Under the pieces are notes generated by a model. The model did not search any database and was not told the origin of the DNA. It was given only the letters and a program-made list of their open reading frames with translations. Both the position numbers and the translations under genes were made by a program. Below, piece after piece: positions 35,081-43,836 of a stretch of DNA of 64,000 nucleotides; position 1 is the first letter of the stretch; every line of letters starts with the position of its first letter. The stretch comes from Trinickia diaoshuihuensis (GTDB lineage Bacteria > Pseudomonadota > Gammaproteobacteria > Burkholderiales > Burkholderiaceae), in assembly GCF_003390925.1 (NCBI RefSeq), contig NZ_QUBS01000081.1, positions 248,001 to 312,000 of the forward strand, written 5' to 3'.

Positions 35081-36453
35081 TCAAGCCCCCTTCCGGATTT
35101 CCTTGACTAGGTCCGTCTGGGCGATGTCCTCCAACTTCCGGAATGCGCCTTCCAGTTTGCTCAACAGATGACCGTTTGCGCCGCATGCCTCGAAGCATGT
35201 CCGCCATTCGCGCAATTCAGTCCATATCCGCCGGATGATGTCGATGGCACGCGCCCGCTCTGGGACGAACGCAGCGAAGTAACTCAGCGCGTTATCCAAC
35301 GTAGCAAGCTTGCCCTGTGCCCCGACCTCCAGGTGGAGTTGACGTTCATAGGCGACTCCCGGCCGCGGCACCACGTCATACAAGGGGCTCAACGTCCAGC
35401 CGCCCGAGCGGGGGTCTCGCACGAAGGCGTGGTTTCTCAGATGGTCATCGTCGTTGCTAACAAAGATGTTGAACACCATGCGAGCAAACAGCTCTTCACA
35501 ATTGGTTGCGATGAAATCGGTATGGACATACTTGCGGATGGCCGCGGCCAGGTCATGATAGCCCTTCGTGCGCGACTCGGATTCAGAGCAGGCGACCAGC
35601 GTCAAGCCGCTGACGAGAGGGAGCCGTCCTTCGACCAAACCATCCCCCGGCCGGCTGTCGTGCATGACAATGCTTGCATCCGGGAGCGAGCCTGGCAGCA
35701 TCCAGTACCGGTCGAAGCGGCGGATGAGCATGACCGGCCTTTGCGCAACCATGATGTAGCGCACTTCCGGAACGGTCAGGCCACAGCGGCGGGCGAGTTC
35801 GAGCGTGCACATCTCCGCTCGGGCAACATCGAAAGCATCGCCTTTGGCGGGAAATTTTGCTAACCATAGGGCACCGTGCTCATCGCGCACCGACGCTTTC
35901 GGACGCGCACCGCCGGCAGACGGACCTGCTCCGAGAAATGGCTCCAAGTTCGCCGGCACGGGCATTCCGCTTTCCACGGCTTCAGCGGCCTGCAATACGT
36001 ATTCGAGCGACTGCAGGTTGCTGGCTGAAGGCGAATCGGGGGTCTTGATATCCCCCCTGACATCCAGTGCGCCAACGCGGTCGCCTCCCGCGGCCAGCAA
36101 GTATTCTGCTTCTGGCAGGGAGTTGGCTGGGACCTTGCGACGAGCCTCGATAACCCGTCGGCCCCAGGCATCCGGCGCAGCATCTCGAATGCCGCCGAAT
36201 TCGCCCAGTCCGTTCACCGGAAAAAGCGCCCGGCCTCTGATTGCCTCGCGGTCTGCCAAGCCCAAACTGACGGGTCTACTTCGATTGACTCGGCGCGCGC
36301 AAGATAACCCAAGCCGTAGGCAAAGCCGGAGGTGAGTTCTCGATTCTGCTGATTGGCGCCGACTGATTCTGTGAGCGTCAGAAGTCCCGCCGGGGAAAAT
36401 CCGCGGGTAGGCAACCAAGCAAAAACAGCGAGCTTGGAGTTCTTGGTCGCCAT
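35081..36453 (-). pseudogene. hipA: HipA-like kinase toxin, frameshifted
   Basis: HipA is a Ser/Thr kinase toxin neutralised by HipB. The N-terminal part starts at the ATG at 36453 (overlapping the hipB stop, TGATG) and reads well to EVDP. The remainder continues in another frame from VSLGLADREAI to the end, with the kinase motifs intact: KFPAKGD, the catalytic SNDDDHLRNHAF and LSPLYDV. Restoring one G at about 36271 (CCGTC to CCGGTC on the coding strand) would join the two parts into one ~456-residue HipA. So the gene is broken by a one-base deletion, unless this is a sequencing error. The C-terminal part alone has no supported start. Confidence 0.85.
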
Positions 36454-36794
36454 CAGAAATCCAACTCGTCGAGCTCGGCCTTACTTAGCGGCCGCACGCG
36501 CTGGGTGAGTTCGCGCGCCCTGAGCGCTGCCAGCGACGGGTCGGATTCCTGCAGCAAGCTTAAGAGCGTGACGCCAGGGGCGATGGCCTCCAGGTAACGC
36601 AGAATTTGTGCTTGCGTACGGCTCAGGTCGCCTTTTTCGATCAGCGCGGCCGTCGAGCGCGCCAGTCCGGCGCGCGCCGCGGCGTCGGCTTGACGCAGAC
36701 GTCGTGCTTTCCTCAGCCGAGCCAGCTTTTCGCCAAGCTCGCGCGCTTCCATCATTCTGGCGGGTGACAGCAGAGGGGTTTCGTCGCGCTTCAT
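36453..36794 (-). CDS. hipB: HipB-like antitoxin (Xre-type repressor)
   Basis: 113 residues from the ATG at 36794 (MKRDETPLL); a longer frame upstream overlaps the operator array and is unlikely to be coding. The helix-turn-helix is visible in ARLRKARRLRQADAAARAG and LARSTAALIEKGDLS, and the C-terminus is charged. HipB binds HipA and represses the operon. The array of palindromes immediately upstream fits autoregulation. The stop overlaps the hipA start by one base. Confidence 0.85.
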   Translation of the reverse strand: MKRDETPLLSPARMMEARELGEKLARLRKARRLRQADAAARAGLARSTAALIEKGDLSRTQAQILRYLEAIAPGVTLLSLLQESDPSLAALRARELTQRVRPLSKAELDELDF

Positions 36795-36914
36795 GTCCGT
36801 AATCGCATCCACAACACGGCTTATGTCCGTGATTACAGACAATACAGCATCGACGGAGGCCTGGTCAAGTCCGTAATGACGGACATTAAGCCGATAACGT
36901 CTATGATTGCGGAC
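36795..36914. promoter_or_regulatory. Array of four 16-bp HipB-type operators
   Basis: Palindromic elements of the form GTCCGTxATxACGGAC lie at 36795-36810 (only the left half well kept), 36825-36840, 36869-36884 (GTCCGTAATGACGGAC, nearly perfect) and 36899-36914. Start-to-start spacing is 30, 44 and 30 bases, so they form two pairs. The first abuts the hipB start codon. E. coli HipB uses several similar spaced palindromes, so autoregulation by HipB is the likely role. Confidence 0.75.
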
Positions 36915-37165
36915 GTGCTGTCGCACGGTCCGTCCCTTCTTCGAGGCCGAGCCAGAAGTTGCAATGTGCGTCAATGAGGAGCTTTGGTTGCAAGCGCGTT
37001 ACGGCAAGTGGGCAATGGCGACGGCGTTGCCGCGCAATCAAGTCATCAATAAATCTAAAGAATAACCCCCGCCAGCCGTTAAGCAGAAGCGGCGGATGCA
37101 AGCGAAAACCGAGGGCTCGCCCGCCGCTCGCGATTTTGCGTTAGTCACTCTAAGGAGACCAATTA
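36915..37165. other. Intergenic region upstream of the DUF2846 gene
   Basis: About 250 bases between the HipB operators and the DUF2846 start. It should hold the promoter of the + strand gene; a strong ribosome site (AAGGAGA) precedes the ATG. A 33-codon open frame from 36963 is present but has no supporting features, and I do not call it. Confidence 0.4.
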
Positions 37166-37624
37166 ATGAAGAAGCTTTTCCGGGCGCTGTTAATTTCCGC
37201 CGGCGTGGCGTTGGTTGCCACGGGTTGCGCATCGGGACCGCAGTACAAGGATGTCGCGTCCGCCATCCCGACGCTTGCCGCGGATCACGGCCGCATTTAT
37301 TTCTTCCGCTCGGACAGCTTTGGCGGAGCGACGGTTCAGCCGGAGATCAAGCTCAACGATAAGGTCGTAGGCCGTTCGGTTCCGGGCGGATTCTTCTTTG
37401 TCGATGAAGAGCCGGGCGAATATACGGCCTCGACTACGACCGAAGTGAAGCGCGAGGTCAAGTTCGCGCTGCATGCTGGGGATACGAAATACGTGCGGAC
37501 GTCCGTGAGCATGGGGCTGCTGGTCGGTCACGTCACGCCGACGCTCGATGACTCCGAAACGGCGCAGCAGGAAATCGAGACGTTGAAATACACGGGCACG
37601 CCGATCAGCACGGCGGCGAAGTAA
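37166..37624 (+). CDS. DUF2846-family lipoprotein
   Basis: 152 residues. A lipoprotein signal peptide ends in LVATGCAS, with Cys22 as the likely lipidated residue. The rest is the compact beta-rich DUF2846 domain (GRIYFFRSD, then VPGGFFFVDEEPGEYTAST, then KYVRTSVSMGL). Function is not established for the family. It is monocistronic, with its own ribosome site and a strong hairpin downstream. A diverged fragment of the same kind of gene lies at 34962-35004. Confidence 0.85.
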   Translation: MKKLFRALLISAGVALVATGCASGPQYKDVASAIPTLAADHGRIYFFRSDSFGGATVQPEIKLNDKVVGRSVPGGFFFVDEEPGEYTASTTTEVKREVKFALHAGDTKYVRTSVSMGLLVGHVTPTLDDSETAQQEIETLKYTGTPISTAAK

Positions 37625-37643
37625 CCCGAAGTAAGCAAGACTG

Positions 37644-37679
37644 TGGCGGTGAGCGTTCGATGACCCTCGCTCACCGCCA
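37644..37679. terminator. Bidirectional terminator-like hairpin
   Basis: Perfect 12-bp stem TGGCGGTGAGCG / CGCTCACCGCCA with a 12-base loop, between the convergent DUF2846 and amino-acid-binding-protein genes. Confidence 0.8.
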
Positions 37680-37718
37680 AATCACCGGGCGTCACCACCC
37701 GGCTCACGATCCTAACGC

Positions 37719-38489
37719 TTAGCTCTTCGGCGCTACGTCGAAATCGAAGTACTTCTTCTCGATCTTCTTGTAGGTGCCGTCCTTCATGATGCCGTCGATC
37801 GCCTTGTCGACGTCCGCCTTCAGGTCGGTATCTTCCTTACGCAAGCCCATTGCCGCCGCGCCGCTCGGGATCGAGTCGCCCACTTGCTGGAATTGCGCGC
37901 CGCGCGGTTGCTTCAAGAAGCCCAGGTCGGCTTGCACCTTGTCTTGCAATGCCGCGTCGAGGCGGCCCGAGATCAAGTCTTGATAAACCTGGTCTTGGTT
38001 TTGATAGGGGACGACCTTCACACCCTTCGCTTCCCAGTTTTGCTTGGCGTAGGTTTCTTGAATCGTGCCTTGCTCGACGCCAACCGACTTACCCTTCAGC
38101 GAATCGGCAGACGGCAGCAGTCCCGAGCCCTTCTTCGCGACGAGCGCTGTCGGCGTATCGAACAGCGGCTTGGAGAAGGCGATCTGCTTTTCGCGCTCGG
38201 CGGTGATCGTCATCGACGACAGCACGCCGTCGAACTTCTTGGCCTTCAAACCCGGGATCATGCCGTCGAAGTCGTTTTCAACCCAAACGCACTTCGCATG
38301 CAGGCGCTTGCAGATTTCATTGCCGAGGTCGATGTCGAAGCCGACGAGCTTGCCGTCCGAGGCTTTCGATTCGAAGGGGGCGTAGCTCGCGTCGACACCG
38401 ATACGAATTTGCTTCCAGTCTTTCGCTTGCGCCACACCGGCCGTTGCGGCAAGCGTGGCGATGGTCACGGCGGCTAACAATTTTTTCAC
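37719..38489 (-). CDS. Periplasmic amino-acid-binding protein of an ABC transporter (HisJ/ArgT type)
   Basis: 256 residues from the GTG at 38489, which has a GAGGAG ribosome site; the frame is open further but without one. The signal peptide is VKKLLAAVTIATLAATAGVA-QA. The mature protein begins with IRIGVDASYAPFESK and contains VGFDIDLGNEICKRL and SMTITAEREKQIAFS, the pattern of family 3 solute-binding proteins for basic or polar amino acids. Permease and ATPase genes are not adjacent, so this is an orphan binding protein or its partners lie elsewhere. Arg/Lys/ornithine or His specificity is plausible from similarity only. Confidence 0.88.
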   Translation of the reverse strand: MKKLLAAVTIATLAATAGVAQAKDWKQIRIGVDASYAPFESKASDGKLVGFDIDLGNEICKRLHAKCVWVENDFDGMIPGLKAKKFDGVLSSMTITAEREKQIAFSKPLFDTPTALVAKKGSGLLPSADSLKGKSVGVEQGTIQETYAKQNWEAKGVKVVPYQNQDQVYQDLISGRLDAALQDKVQADLGFLKQPRGAQFQQVGDSIPSGAAAMGLRKEDTDLKADVDKAIDGIMKDGTYKKIEKKYFDFDVAPKS

Positions 38490-38813
38490 GTTGACTCCTC
38501 GAGTGGTTCGATCCACCCCGATGCGGCAACTGTCGCATCGAGGCGCCGTTCTGCGCATCGCAGGCGGCCGGTGGTTATCCCAGGCTGCCGGAGGCCGGCA
38601 GCGCGGCGCACAGCATACCGCGCCAAAATAACGGCGCTGCTAGTAAAACACCGGATGGCGAGCCAATGCAACATCTCGAAAACCGCGCGGCACCGCATTG
38701 AGTCGTATACGCGACATTGCGTCGCCGGCGCGGAACGGTTAATCGAAGATCACTCGAACGTTGGTTTTGTGGCGTATTTCGAAGTAAATCAACGTGTTAA
38801 ATCGCGATCGAAC
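38490..38813. other. Intergenic region between the binding-protein gene and gabD
   Basis: 324 bases without a gene. It must hold the promoter of the binding-protein gene. A perfect 8-bp hairpin GCTGCCGG / CCGGCAGC at 38584-38602 lies about 95 bases upstream of that start, perhaps in its leader. No terminator for gabD is obvious. Confidence 0.4.
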
Positions 38814-40283
38814 TCAAATGCCCATGCACAAATACTTGACGACGACGTATTCGTCGATGCCGTAGTGCGATCCCTCTCGTCCGAGCCCCGACTGCTTCAC
38901 GCCGCCGAACGGTGCGACTTCGTTCGAGATGATGCCTGTATTGATGCCGACCATGCCGTATTCGAGCGCTTCCGCCACGCGCCATACGCGGCCGATGTCG
39001 CGGCTGTAGAAGTAGGCCGCCAAGCCGAATTCGGTGTCGTTGGCCAAGCGCACCACTTCGTCGTCGCTCGTGAACTTAAAGAGCGGGGCGACCGGGCCGA
39101 ACGTCTCTTCCTTCGCGATCTTCATTTCCGACGTAACGCCGGTCAGAACGGTCGGTTCGAAGAAGTTATGGCCGAGCGCGTGCCGCTTACCGCCGATGGC
39201 GACGCGCGCACCCTTCGAGAGGGCATCGGCGATATGCGTTTCGACTTTCAGCAGCGCGGCCTCGTTGATGAGCGGCCCTTGCGTGACGCCGGGCTCGGTG
39301 CCGCGGCCGACCTTCAGTTGCTGCTCGACCGCCGCTTGCAGCTTGGCGGCGAACGCATCGTAGACCTTTTCGTGCACGTAGAAGCGGTTCGCGCAGACGC
39401 AGGTCTGACCGCTATTTCGGTACTTCGAGGCGATCGCCCCCGCGACGGCCGCGTCGAGGTCGGCATCGTCGAACACGATGAAGGGGGCATTGCCGCCGAG
39501 TTCGAGCGAAAGCTTTTTGACGGTCGGCGCGCATTGCGACATCAACAGCCGGCCGACACCCGTCGAACCCGTAAACGAGAGTTTGCGGACGAGGGCGTTG
39601 CTCGTCATTTCGGCGCCGATCGCTTTCGGATCGCCCGTGACGACGCTCAGCACGCCAGCCGGCACGCCGGCACGCTCGGCCAGCACCGCCAGCGCCAGCG
39701 CCGAGAGCGGGGTGGCCTCGGCTGGCTTGACGACGATCGGGCAGCCCGCCGCGAGCGCCGGCCCGACCTTGCGCGTGATCATCGCGGCGGGGAAATTCCA
39801 CGGCGTGATGGCGGCGCACACGCCGATGGGTTCCTTGACGACGACGAGCCGCTTATCCGCCGTCGGGCTCGGAATCGTGTCGCCGTACACGCGCTTCGCT
39901 TCCTCGCCGAACCACTCGAGGAACGAGGCCGCATACTGAATCTCGCCTTTGGCCTCGGCAAGCGGCTTGCCTTGCTCGGCCGTCATGATCGCGGCGAGAT
40001 CGTCGGCGTTGGCGATCATCAGGTCGAACCATTTGCGCAGCACGGCCGCGCGCGTTTTCGCCGGCTGCGCGCGCCATGCGCCCCAAGCGGCGTTGGCCGC
40101 TTCGATGGCGCCGCGCGTCTCCGCGGCGCCCATGAGGGGCACTTGCGCGAGCACGCGGCCCGTGGCCGGATTGCGTACTTCGAACGTCGCGCCGTTTCCG
40201 GCGTCTGCCCATTTGCCGGCGATGAATGCCTTCGTCGCGAGCAGCGAGGGGTCCTTCAGATCGATCGTTTCGATGTCCTGCAT
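38814..40283 (-). CDS. gabD: Succinate-semialdehyde dehydrogenase (NADP+)
   Basis: 489 residues, the usual length of GabD. It oxidises succinate semialdehyde to succinate, the second step of GABA degradation. The aldehyde dehydrogenase motifs are intact: TPWNFPAAMITRK, FTGSTGVGRLL, the catalytic Glu in LELGGNAPFIV and the catalytic Cys in NSGQTCVCANRFYV. The start has a GGAG site. It lies 42 bases downstream of gabT in the same operon. Confidence 0.95.
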   Translation of the reverse strand: MQDIETIDLKDPSLLATKAFIAGKWADAGNGATFEVRNPATGRVLAQVPLMGAAETRGAIEAANAAWGAWRAQPAKTRAAVLRKWFDLMIANADDLAAIMTAEQGKPLAEAKGEIQYAASFLEWFGEEAKRVYGDTIPSPTADKRLVVVKEPIGVCAAITPWNFPAAMITRKVGPALAAGCPIVVKPAEATPLSALALAVLAERAGVPAGVLSVVTGDPKAIGAEMTSNALVRKLSFTGSTGVGRLLMSQCAPTVKKLSLELGGNAPFIVFDDADLDAAVAGAIASKYRNSGQTCVCANRFYVHEKVYDAFAAKLQAAVEQQLKVGRGTEPGVTQGPLINEAALLKVETHIADALSKGARVAIGGKRHALGHNFFEPTVLTGVTSEMKIAKEETFGPVAPLFKFTSDDEVVRLANDTEFGLAAYFYSRDIGRVWRVAEALEYGMVGINTGIISNEVAPFGGVKQSGLGREGSHYGIDEYVVVKYLCMGI

Positions 40284-40325
40284 ATCAACTCCAACGGCGT
40301 GAATCGAGTGTGCAAAAAAACGAGC

Positions 40326-41609
40326 TTACGCCATCGCGCCCACGCTTTCTTTCATCGCCTGTTCGAGCAGACCGAGCGCCTCGTCGAACACGGCCGTCTC
40401 GATGGTGAGAGGAAACAGGAAGCGAATGACGTTGCCGTAGGTACCGCACGCGAGCAACAGGAGGCCCAGTTCGAGCGCGCGTGCTTGCACGCGCTTGACG
40501 AACGCAGGGTCGGGCTTGCCTGTGCCGGGCTCGAGGAACTCGGCCGCAACCATCGCGCCCGGCCCGCGGACGTCGGCCAGTTGCGGAACGTCGGCGCGCA
40601 GCGCCTCCAGGCGGGCCTTGAGCTTATCGCCCAACTGCGTGCCGCGCTCGCACAGACCTTCCTCGTCGATCACGTCCAGCACCGCGTGTGCCGACGCCAG
40701 CGCCAGCGGATTGCCTGCATAGGTGCCGCCGAGCCCGCCCGGCGCCGCCGCATCCATCAAATCGGCCCGGCCGACGACGCCCGACAGCGGCATACCGCCC
40801 GCCAAGCTCTTGGCCATCGTGATCAGATCGGGGGCGACGTCGTAATGCTCCATCGCAAACAACTTGCCGGTGCGGGCGAAGCCGGTCTGCACTTCGTCGG
40901 CGATGAGGACGATGCCGTGCTCGTCGCAGATGCGGCGCAGACCGCGCACGAATTCAGGCGGCGCGACGTTAAAGCCGCCTTCGCCTTGCACGGGCTCGAA
41001 AATGATCGCGGCGACGCGGGCCGGTTCGATATCGGCTTTCAGCAACGTTTCGACGGCGGCAAGCGCGTCGGCGGTGGAGATGCCGTGCACGCGGTTCGGA
41101 AACGGGGCGTGATAAACGTCGGAGGGAAAGGGCCCGAAGCCGATCTTGTACGGCGCAACCTTGCCCGTGAGGGCCATGCCCATCAACGTGCGGCCGTGGA
41201 AGCCGCCCGCGAAGGCGATGACGCCCGGACGGCCCGTCGCGGCCCGCGCAATCTTCACGGCGTTTTCGACCGCCTCGGCTCCGGTCGTGAAAAAGGCCGT
41301 TTTCTTCGGATGAGCGATCGGCGCGCGGGCGTTGATCTTCTCGGCAAGCTCGACGTACGATGCGTACGGCACGATTTGATAGGCGGTGTGCGTGAAGCGC
41401 TCCAACTGCGCCTGAATGGCGGCCACGACGCGCGGATGCCGGTGCCCCGTGTTGACGACGGCGATGCCGGCGGCGAAATCGATGAAGCGGCGGCCCTCGA
41501 TGTCCCACAACTCGGCGTTCTGGGCGCGCGCCGCGTAAAAATCGCACATGACGCCGACGCCGCGCGGGGTAGCGGCGTTTTTACGGGCCTGCAAATCGGA
41601 ATTCTTCAC
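40326..41609 (-). CDS. gabT: 4-aminobutyrate aminotransferase
   Basis: 427 residues, GTG start with an AGGAG site. Class III PLP-dependent aminotransferase that converts GABA and 2-oxoglutarate to succinate semialdehyde and glutamate. Visible signatures are FTTGAEAVENAVKIAR, FHGRTLMGMALTGK, the PLP-binding IADEVQTGFARTGK and the Schiff-base Lys in MAKSLAGGMP. It is operonic with gabD. No GabR-type regulator is adjacent. Confidence 0.95.
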   Translation of the reverse strand: MKNSDLQARKNAATPRGVGVMCDFYAARAQNAELWDIEGRRFIDFAAGIAVVNTGHRHPRVVAAIQAQLERFTHTAYQIVPYASYVELAEKINARAPIAHPKKTAFFTTGAEAVENAVKIARAATGRPGVIAFAGGFHGRTLMGMALTGKVAPYKIGFGPFPSDVYHAPFPNRVHGISTADALAAVETLLKADIEPARVAAIIFEPVQGEGGFNVAPPEFVRGLRRICDEHGIVLIADEVQTGFARTGKLFAMEHYDVAPDLITMAKSLAGGMPLSGVVGRADLMDAAAPGGLGGTYAGNPLALASAHAVLDVIDEEGLCERGTQLGDKLKARLEALRADVPQLADVRGPGAMVAAEFLEPGTGKPDPAFVKRVQARALELGLLLLACGTYGNVIRFLFPLTIETAVFDEALGLLEQAMKESVGAMA

Positions 41610-41845
41610 GCTGTTCTCCTAGTCTCGCCGGATCGATGGGGCTTCGTCGGCGCTCGGTTCGGCCGACACGGTACGGCGACTATAGCCAGCTTTGGCTCTT
41701 AGCCTCAGAGCCATTTCTGCGAAGACGATGGAACCGCTTTGGGTCGCGGAACTCCTAGGCGCGGATCGTCTGAAAACGGCCTATATTGAGGAACACGTCC
41801 GCTTTGGCGGTACGACTTCTTCGATCGACGCTCGGGTTGCACGCG
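41610..41845. other. Divergent intergenic region gabT / carboxypeptidase gene
   Basis: 236 bases that should hold promoters for both directions. I see no convincing operator or hairpin apart from a short CTTAGCCTCAGAGCC stretch. Confidence 0.35.
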
Positions 41846-42886
41846 ATGACCGCCTCTCTTCCCTCGTTGCCCGAGACCACGTTCCCCGAATACGAAGAGT
41901 TCAAGGCGATTCTCGACGCGGGCGGCCGGCGCCTCGCGGTGCGCATGGTTTCCCGCGTGAGCACGCGCGCGGGTGAGTTCCCCATCTACGTCGCCACGCT
42001 GGGCTCGCCCGATCCACAGGCGCCCGCGATCGGCTTTTTCGCGGGCATCCACGGCTTGGAGCGGATCGGCACCCAATTGCTGCTCGACTACATGCGGTGC
42101 CTCGTGGCGCGGCTCGAATGGGATGAACTCTTGCAAGACGAACTGCGCACGGTCCGGCTCGTATTCATGCCGATCGTCAATCCGGGCGGGATGTGGGCGA
42201 TGACGCGCTCCAATCCGAACGGCGTCGATCTGATGCGTAATGCGCCGCAAAACGCGGAAGGCCGCGTGCCGTTTTTGGCGGGCGGCCAGCGCATCGGCGC
42301 TTGGCTGCCTTGGTACCGCGGCGCCAGCGGCGCGCCGATGGAGCTCGAAGCCGCGACGATGCTGCGCGTGGTCGAGGAAGAGTTGTTGTCGCGGCCGCTC
42401 AGTTTCGCGCTCGATTGCCATTCGGGCTACGGCTTTCGCGACAGCATCTGGTTCCCCTACGCGAAATCGACACGGCATATCGTGCATTTGCCGGAAATGT
42501 ACGTGCTCAAGGCGATGTTCGAGCAAGCGCACCCGCACCACGGGTATCAGTTCGAGCCGCAAAGCATGCAATATCTCGCGCACGGCGACCTGTGGGACTA
42601 CGCGTACGACAGACGGCGCGCGCCGTCGATCTTTCTGCCGTTGACGCTCGAACTCGGCTCCTGGTTGTGGGTCAAGAAGAATCCGTTGCAGATTTTGCGG
42701 CGCGAGGGGATGTTTCATCCGATCAAAGCCCACCGCACGGAACGTGTGCTGCGCCGTCATACGAACTTGCTCGACTTTCTCGCGCGCGCCGCCTACGCGT
42801 CGCAGCGGTGGCTTCCGTGCGGCGCGAGCCGCGACGTATTGATGACGCGCGCCGTAGAGCACTGGTACCGGAGGCCGCGGGCATGA
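41846..42886 (+). CDS. M14-family zinc carboxypeptidase-like protein
   Basis: 346 residues from the ATG at 41846; an upstream TTG gives a 20-residue extension without support. Zinc ligands are visible as HGLE in GFFAGIHGLERIGT and a second His in FALDCHSGYGF. NPGGMWAMTRSNPNGVDLMR supplies the substrate-carboxylate-binding region and LTLELGSW the probable catalytic Glu. M14 enzymes remove C-terminal residues or deacylate amino acids (AstE/AspA branch). It overlaps the next gene by ATGA and opens an operon that leads to glutamate dehydrogenase, so a role in amino-acid or peptide breakdown is plausible. Confidence 0.82.
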   Translation: MTASLPSLPETTFPEYEEFKAILDAGGRRLAVRMVSRVSTRAGEFPIYVATLGSPDPQAPAIGFFAGIHGLERIGTQLLLDYMRCLVARLEWDELLQDELRTVRLVFMPIVNPGGMWAMTRSNPNGVDLMRNAPQNAEGRVPFLAGGQRIGAWLPWYRGASGAPMELEAATMLRVVEEELLSRPLSFALDCHSGYGFRDSIWFPYAKSTRHIVHLPEMYVLKAMFEQAHPHHGYQFEPQSMQYLAHGDLWDYAYDRRRAPSIFLPLTLELGSWLWVKKNPLQILRREGMFHPIKAHRTERVLRRHTNLLDFLARAAYASQRWLPCGASRDVLMTRAVEHWYRRPRA

Positions 42887-43836
42887 GCGCCTGGATCTTG
42901 CTGCGGGGCCTCGCGCGCGAAGCGAGACATTGGGCACAACTGCCCGAGCGGCTGCGCTCGCGCGGTCTGAGCGGTGAGATCGTTTGCGCGGACTTGCCAG
43001 GCTGCGGCGAGTATGCGGATGAGCATGCCCCGGTCAGCCTCGCCGCGACCACGGATTTCGTGCGCGCACGGCTCGCCGCACGCGGGTATGCGCCGCCGTA
43101 TCGCGTCATTGCTCTGTCGCTCGGGGCGATGGTGGCGGTCGATTGGGCGCAGCGTTTTCCGTTGGAGGTCGAGCGGCTCGTGCTCATCAATACGAGTTTG
43201 CGCCGCTACAACGACCCGTTTCAGCGGCTGCGCCCCAGCGCATGGCCGTTGCTTGCGCGCGCCGCCTTGTGCTGGCACGCACGCACGAGACGGCGTGCCG
43301 AATCGGCAATTCATACCCTGACGTGCCGGCGCGTGGACTCGCGCGAGGCCGACCTCGCCGCATGGAGCGCGATCTACGAAAGCGCGCCGCCGACCCGGCG
43401 CAATGCCTTTAGGCAAGTCGCGGCGGCGGCCCGTTTTCGCGGCGCCGCATCGGCCCCTTGCTGCCCGACGCTCGTGCTCGCCTCGCGCAACGACGCGCTC
43501 GTGCATCCCGCTTGCTCAGCGAAGTTGGCGGCGATATGGGGCGCGACGCTGATCGAGCATCCGTGGGCAGGGCACGATTTACCCCACGACGACTGCGCTT
43601 GGCTAGCGGACACCATCGCCGCATGGGCGGGGAATGCTTTGACTGTGGCGTTCCCCTCGCCGGCGCATCATCGCCCTCAAACGGCCGGGCCCATCCTAAA
43701 CGCCGAGCATCGTCACCCGGAGGCAGCATGCCGTCGAAAAACGAAGAAGCCGTTGCTCATTTGCTCACGGACGTTGTCGAATATGCGCGCGGACGATGGT
43801 CCGAGCCCGCTTTTGGTCCAATCGAATCGTTTCTGA
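42883..43836 (+). CDS. Alpha/beta hydrolase with an overrunning C-terminus
   Basis: 317 residues as read. The fold is clear: a nucleophile elbow variant ALSLGAM (Ala replacing the first Gly of GxSxG), the Asp in LASRNDALVHP, and the His in WAGHDLPHDD near residue 228. The natural end would be about residue 245, but the frame runs ~70 residues further and overlaps the glutamate dehydrogenase start by 109 bases. The tail is Arg/Pro-rich and looks non-native, so an ancestral stop was probably lost. The substrate is unknown; it resembles BioH-like esterases. Confidence 0.75.
   Translation: MSAWILLRGLAREARHWAQLPERLRSRGLSGEIVCADLPGCGEYADEHAPVSLAATTDFVRARLAARGYAPPYRVIALSLGAMVAVDWAQRFPLEVERLVLINTSLRRYNDPFQRLRPSAWPLLARAALCWHARTRRRAESAIHTLTCRRVDSREADLAAWSAIYESAPPTRRNAFRQVAAAARFRGAASAPCCPTLVLASRNDALVHPACSAKLAAIWGATLIEHPWAGHDLPHDDCAWLADTIAAWAGNALTVAFPSPAHHRPQTAGPILNAEHRHPEAACRRKTKKPLLICSRTLSNMRADDGPSPLLVQSNRF

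Noticed and set aside
36795-36974. N-terminal extension of hipB
   Set aside because: The extra 60 codons consist of the operator palindromes read as protein; the Xre domain starts after the ATG at 36794.
36963-37064. 33-codon frame upstream of the DUF2846 gene
   Set aside because: No ribosome site, no recognisable motif and no conserved partner; not enough evidence for a gene.
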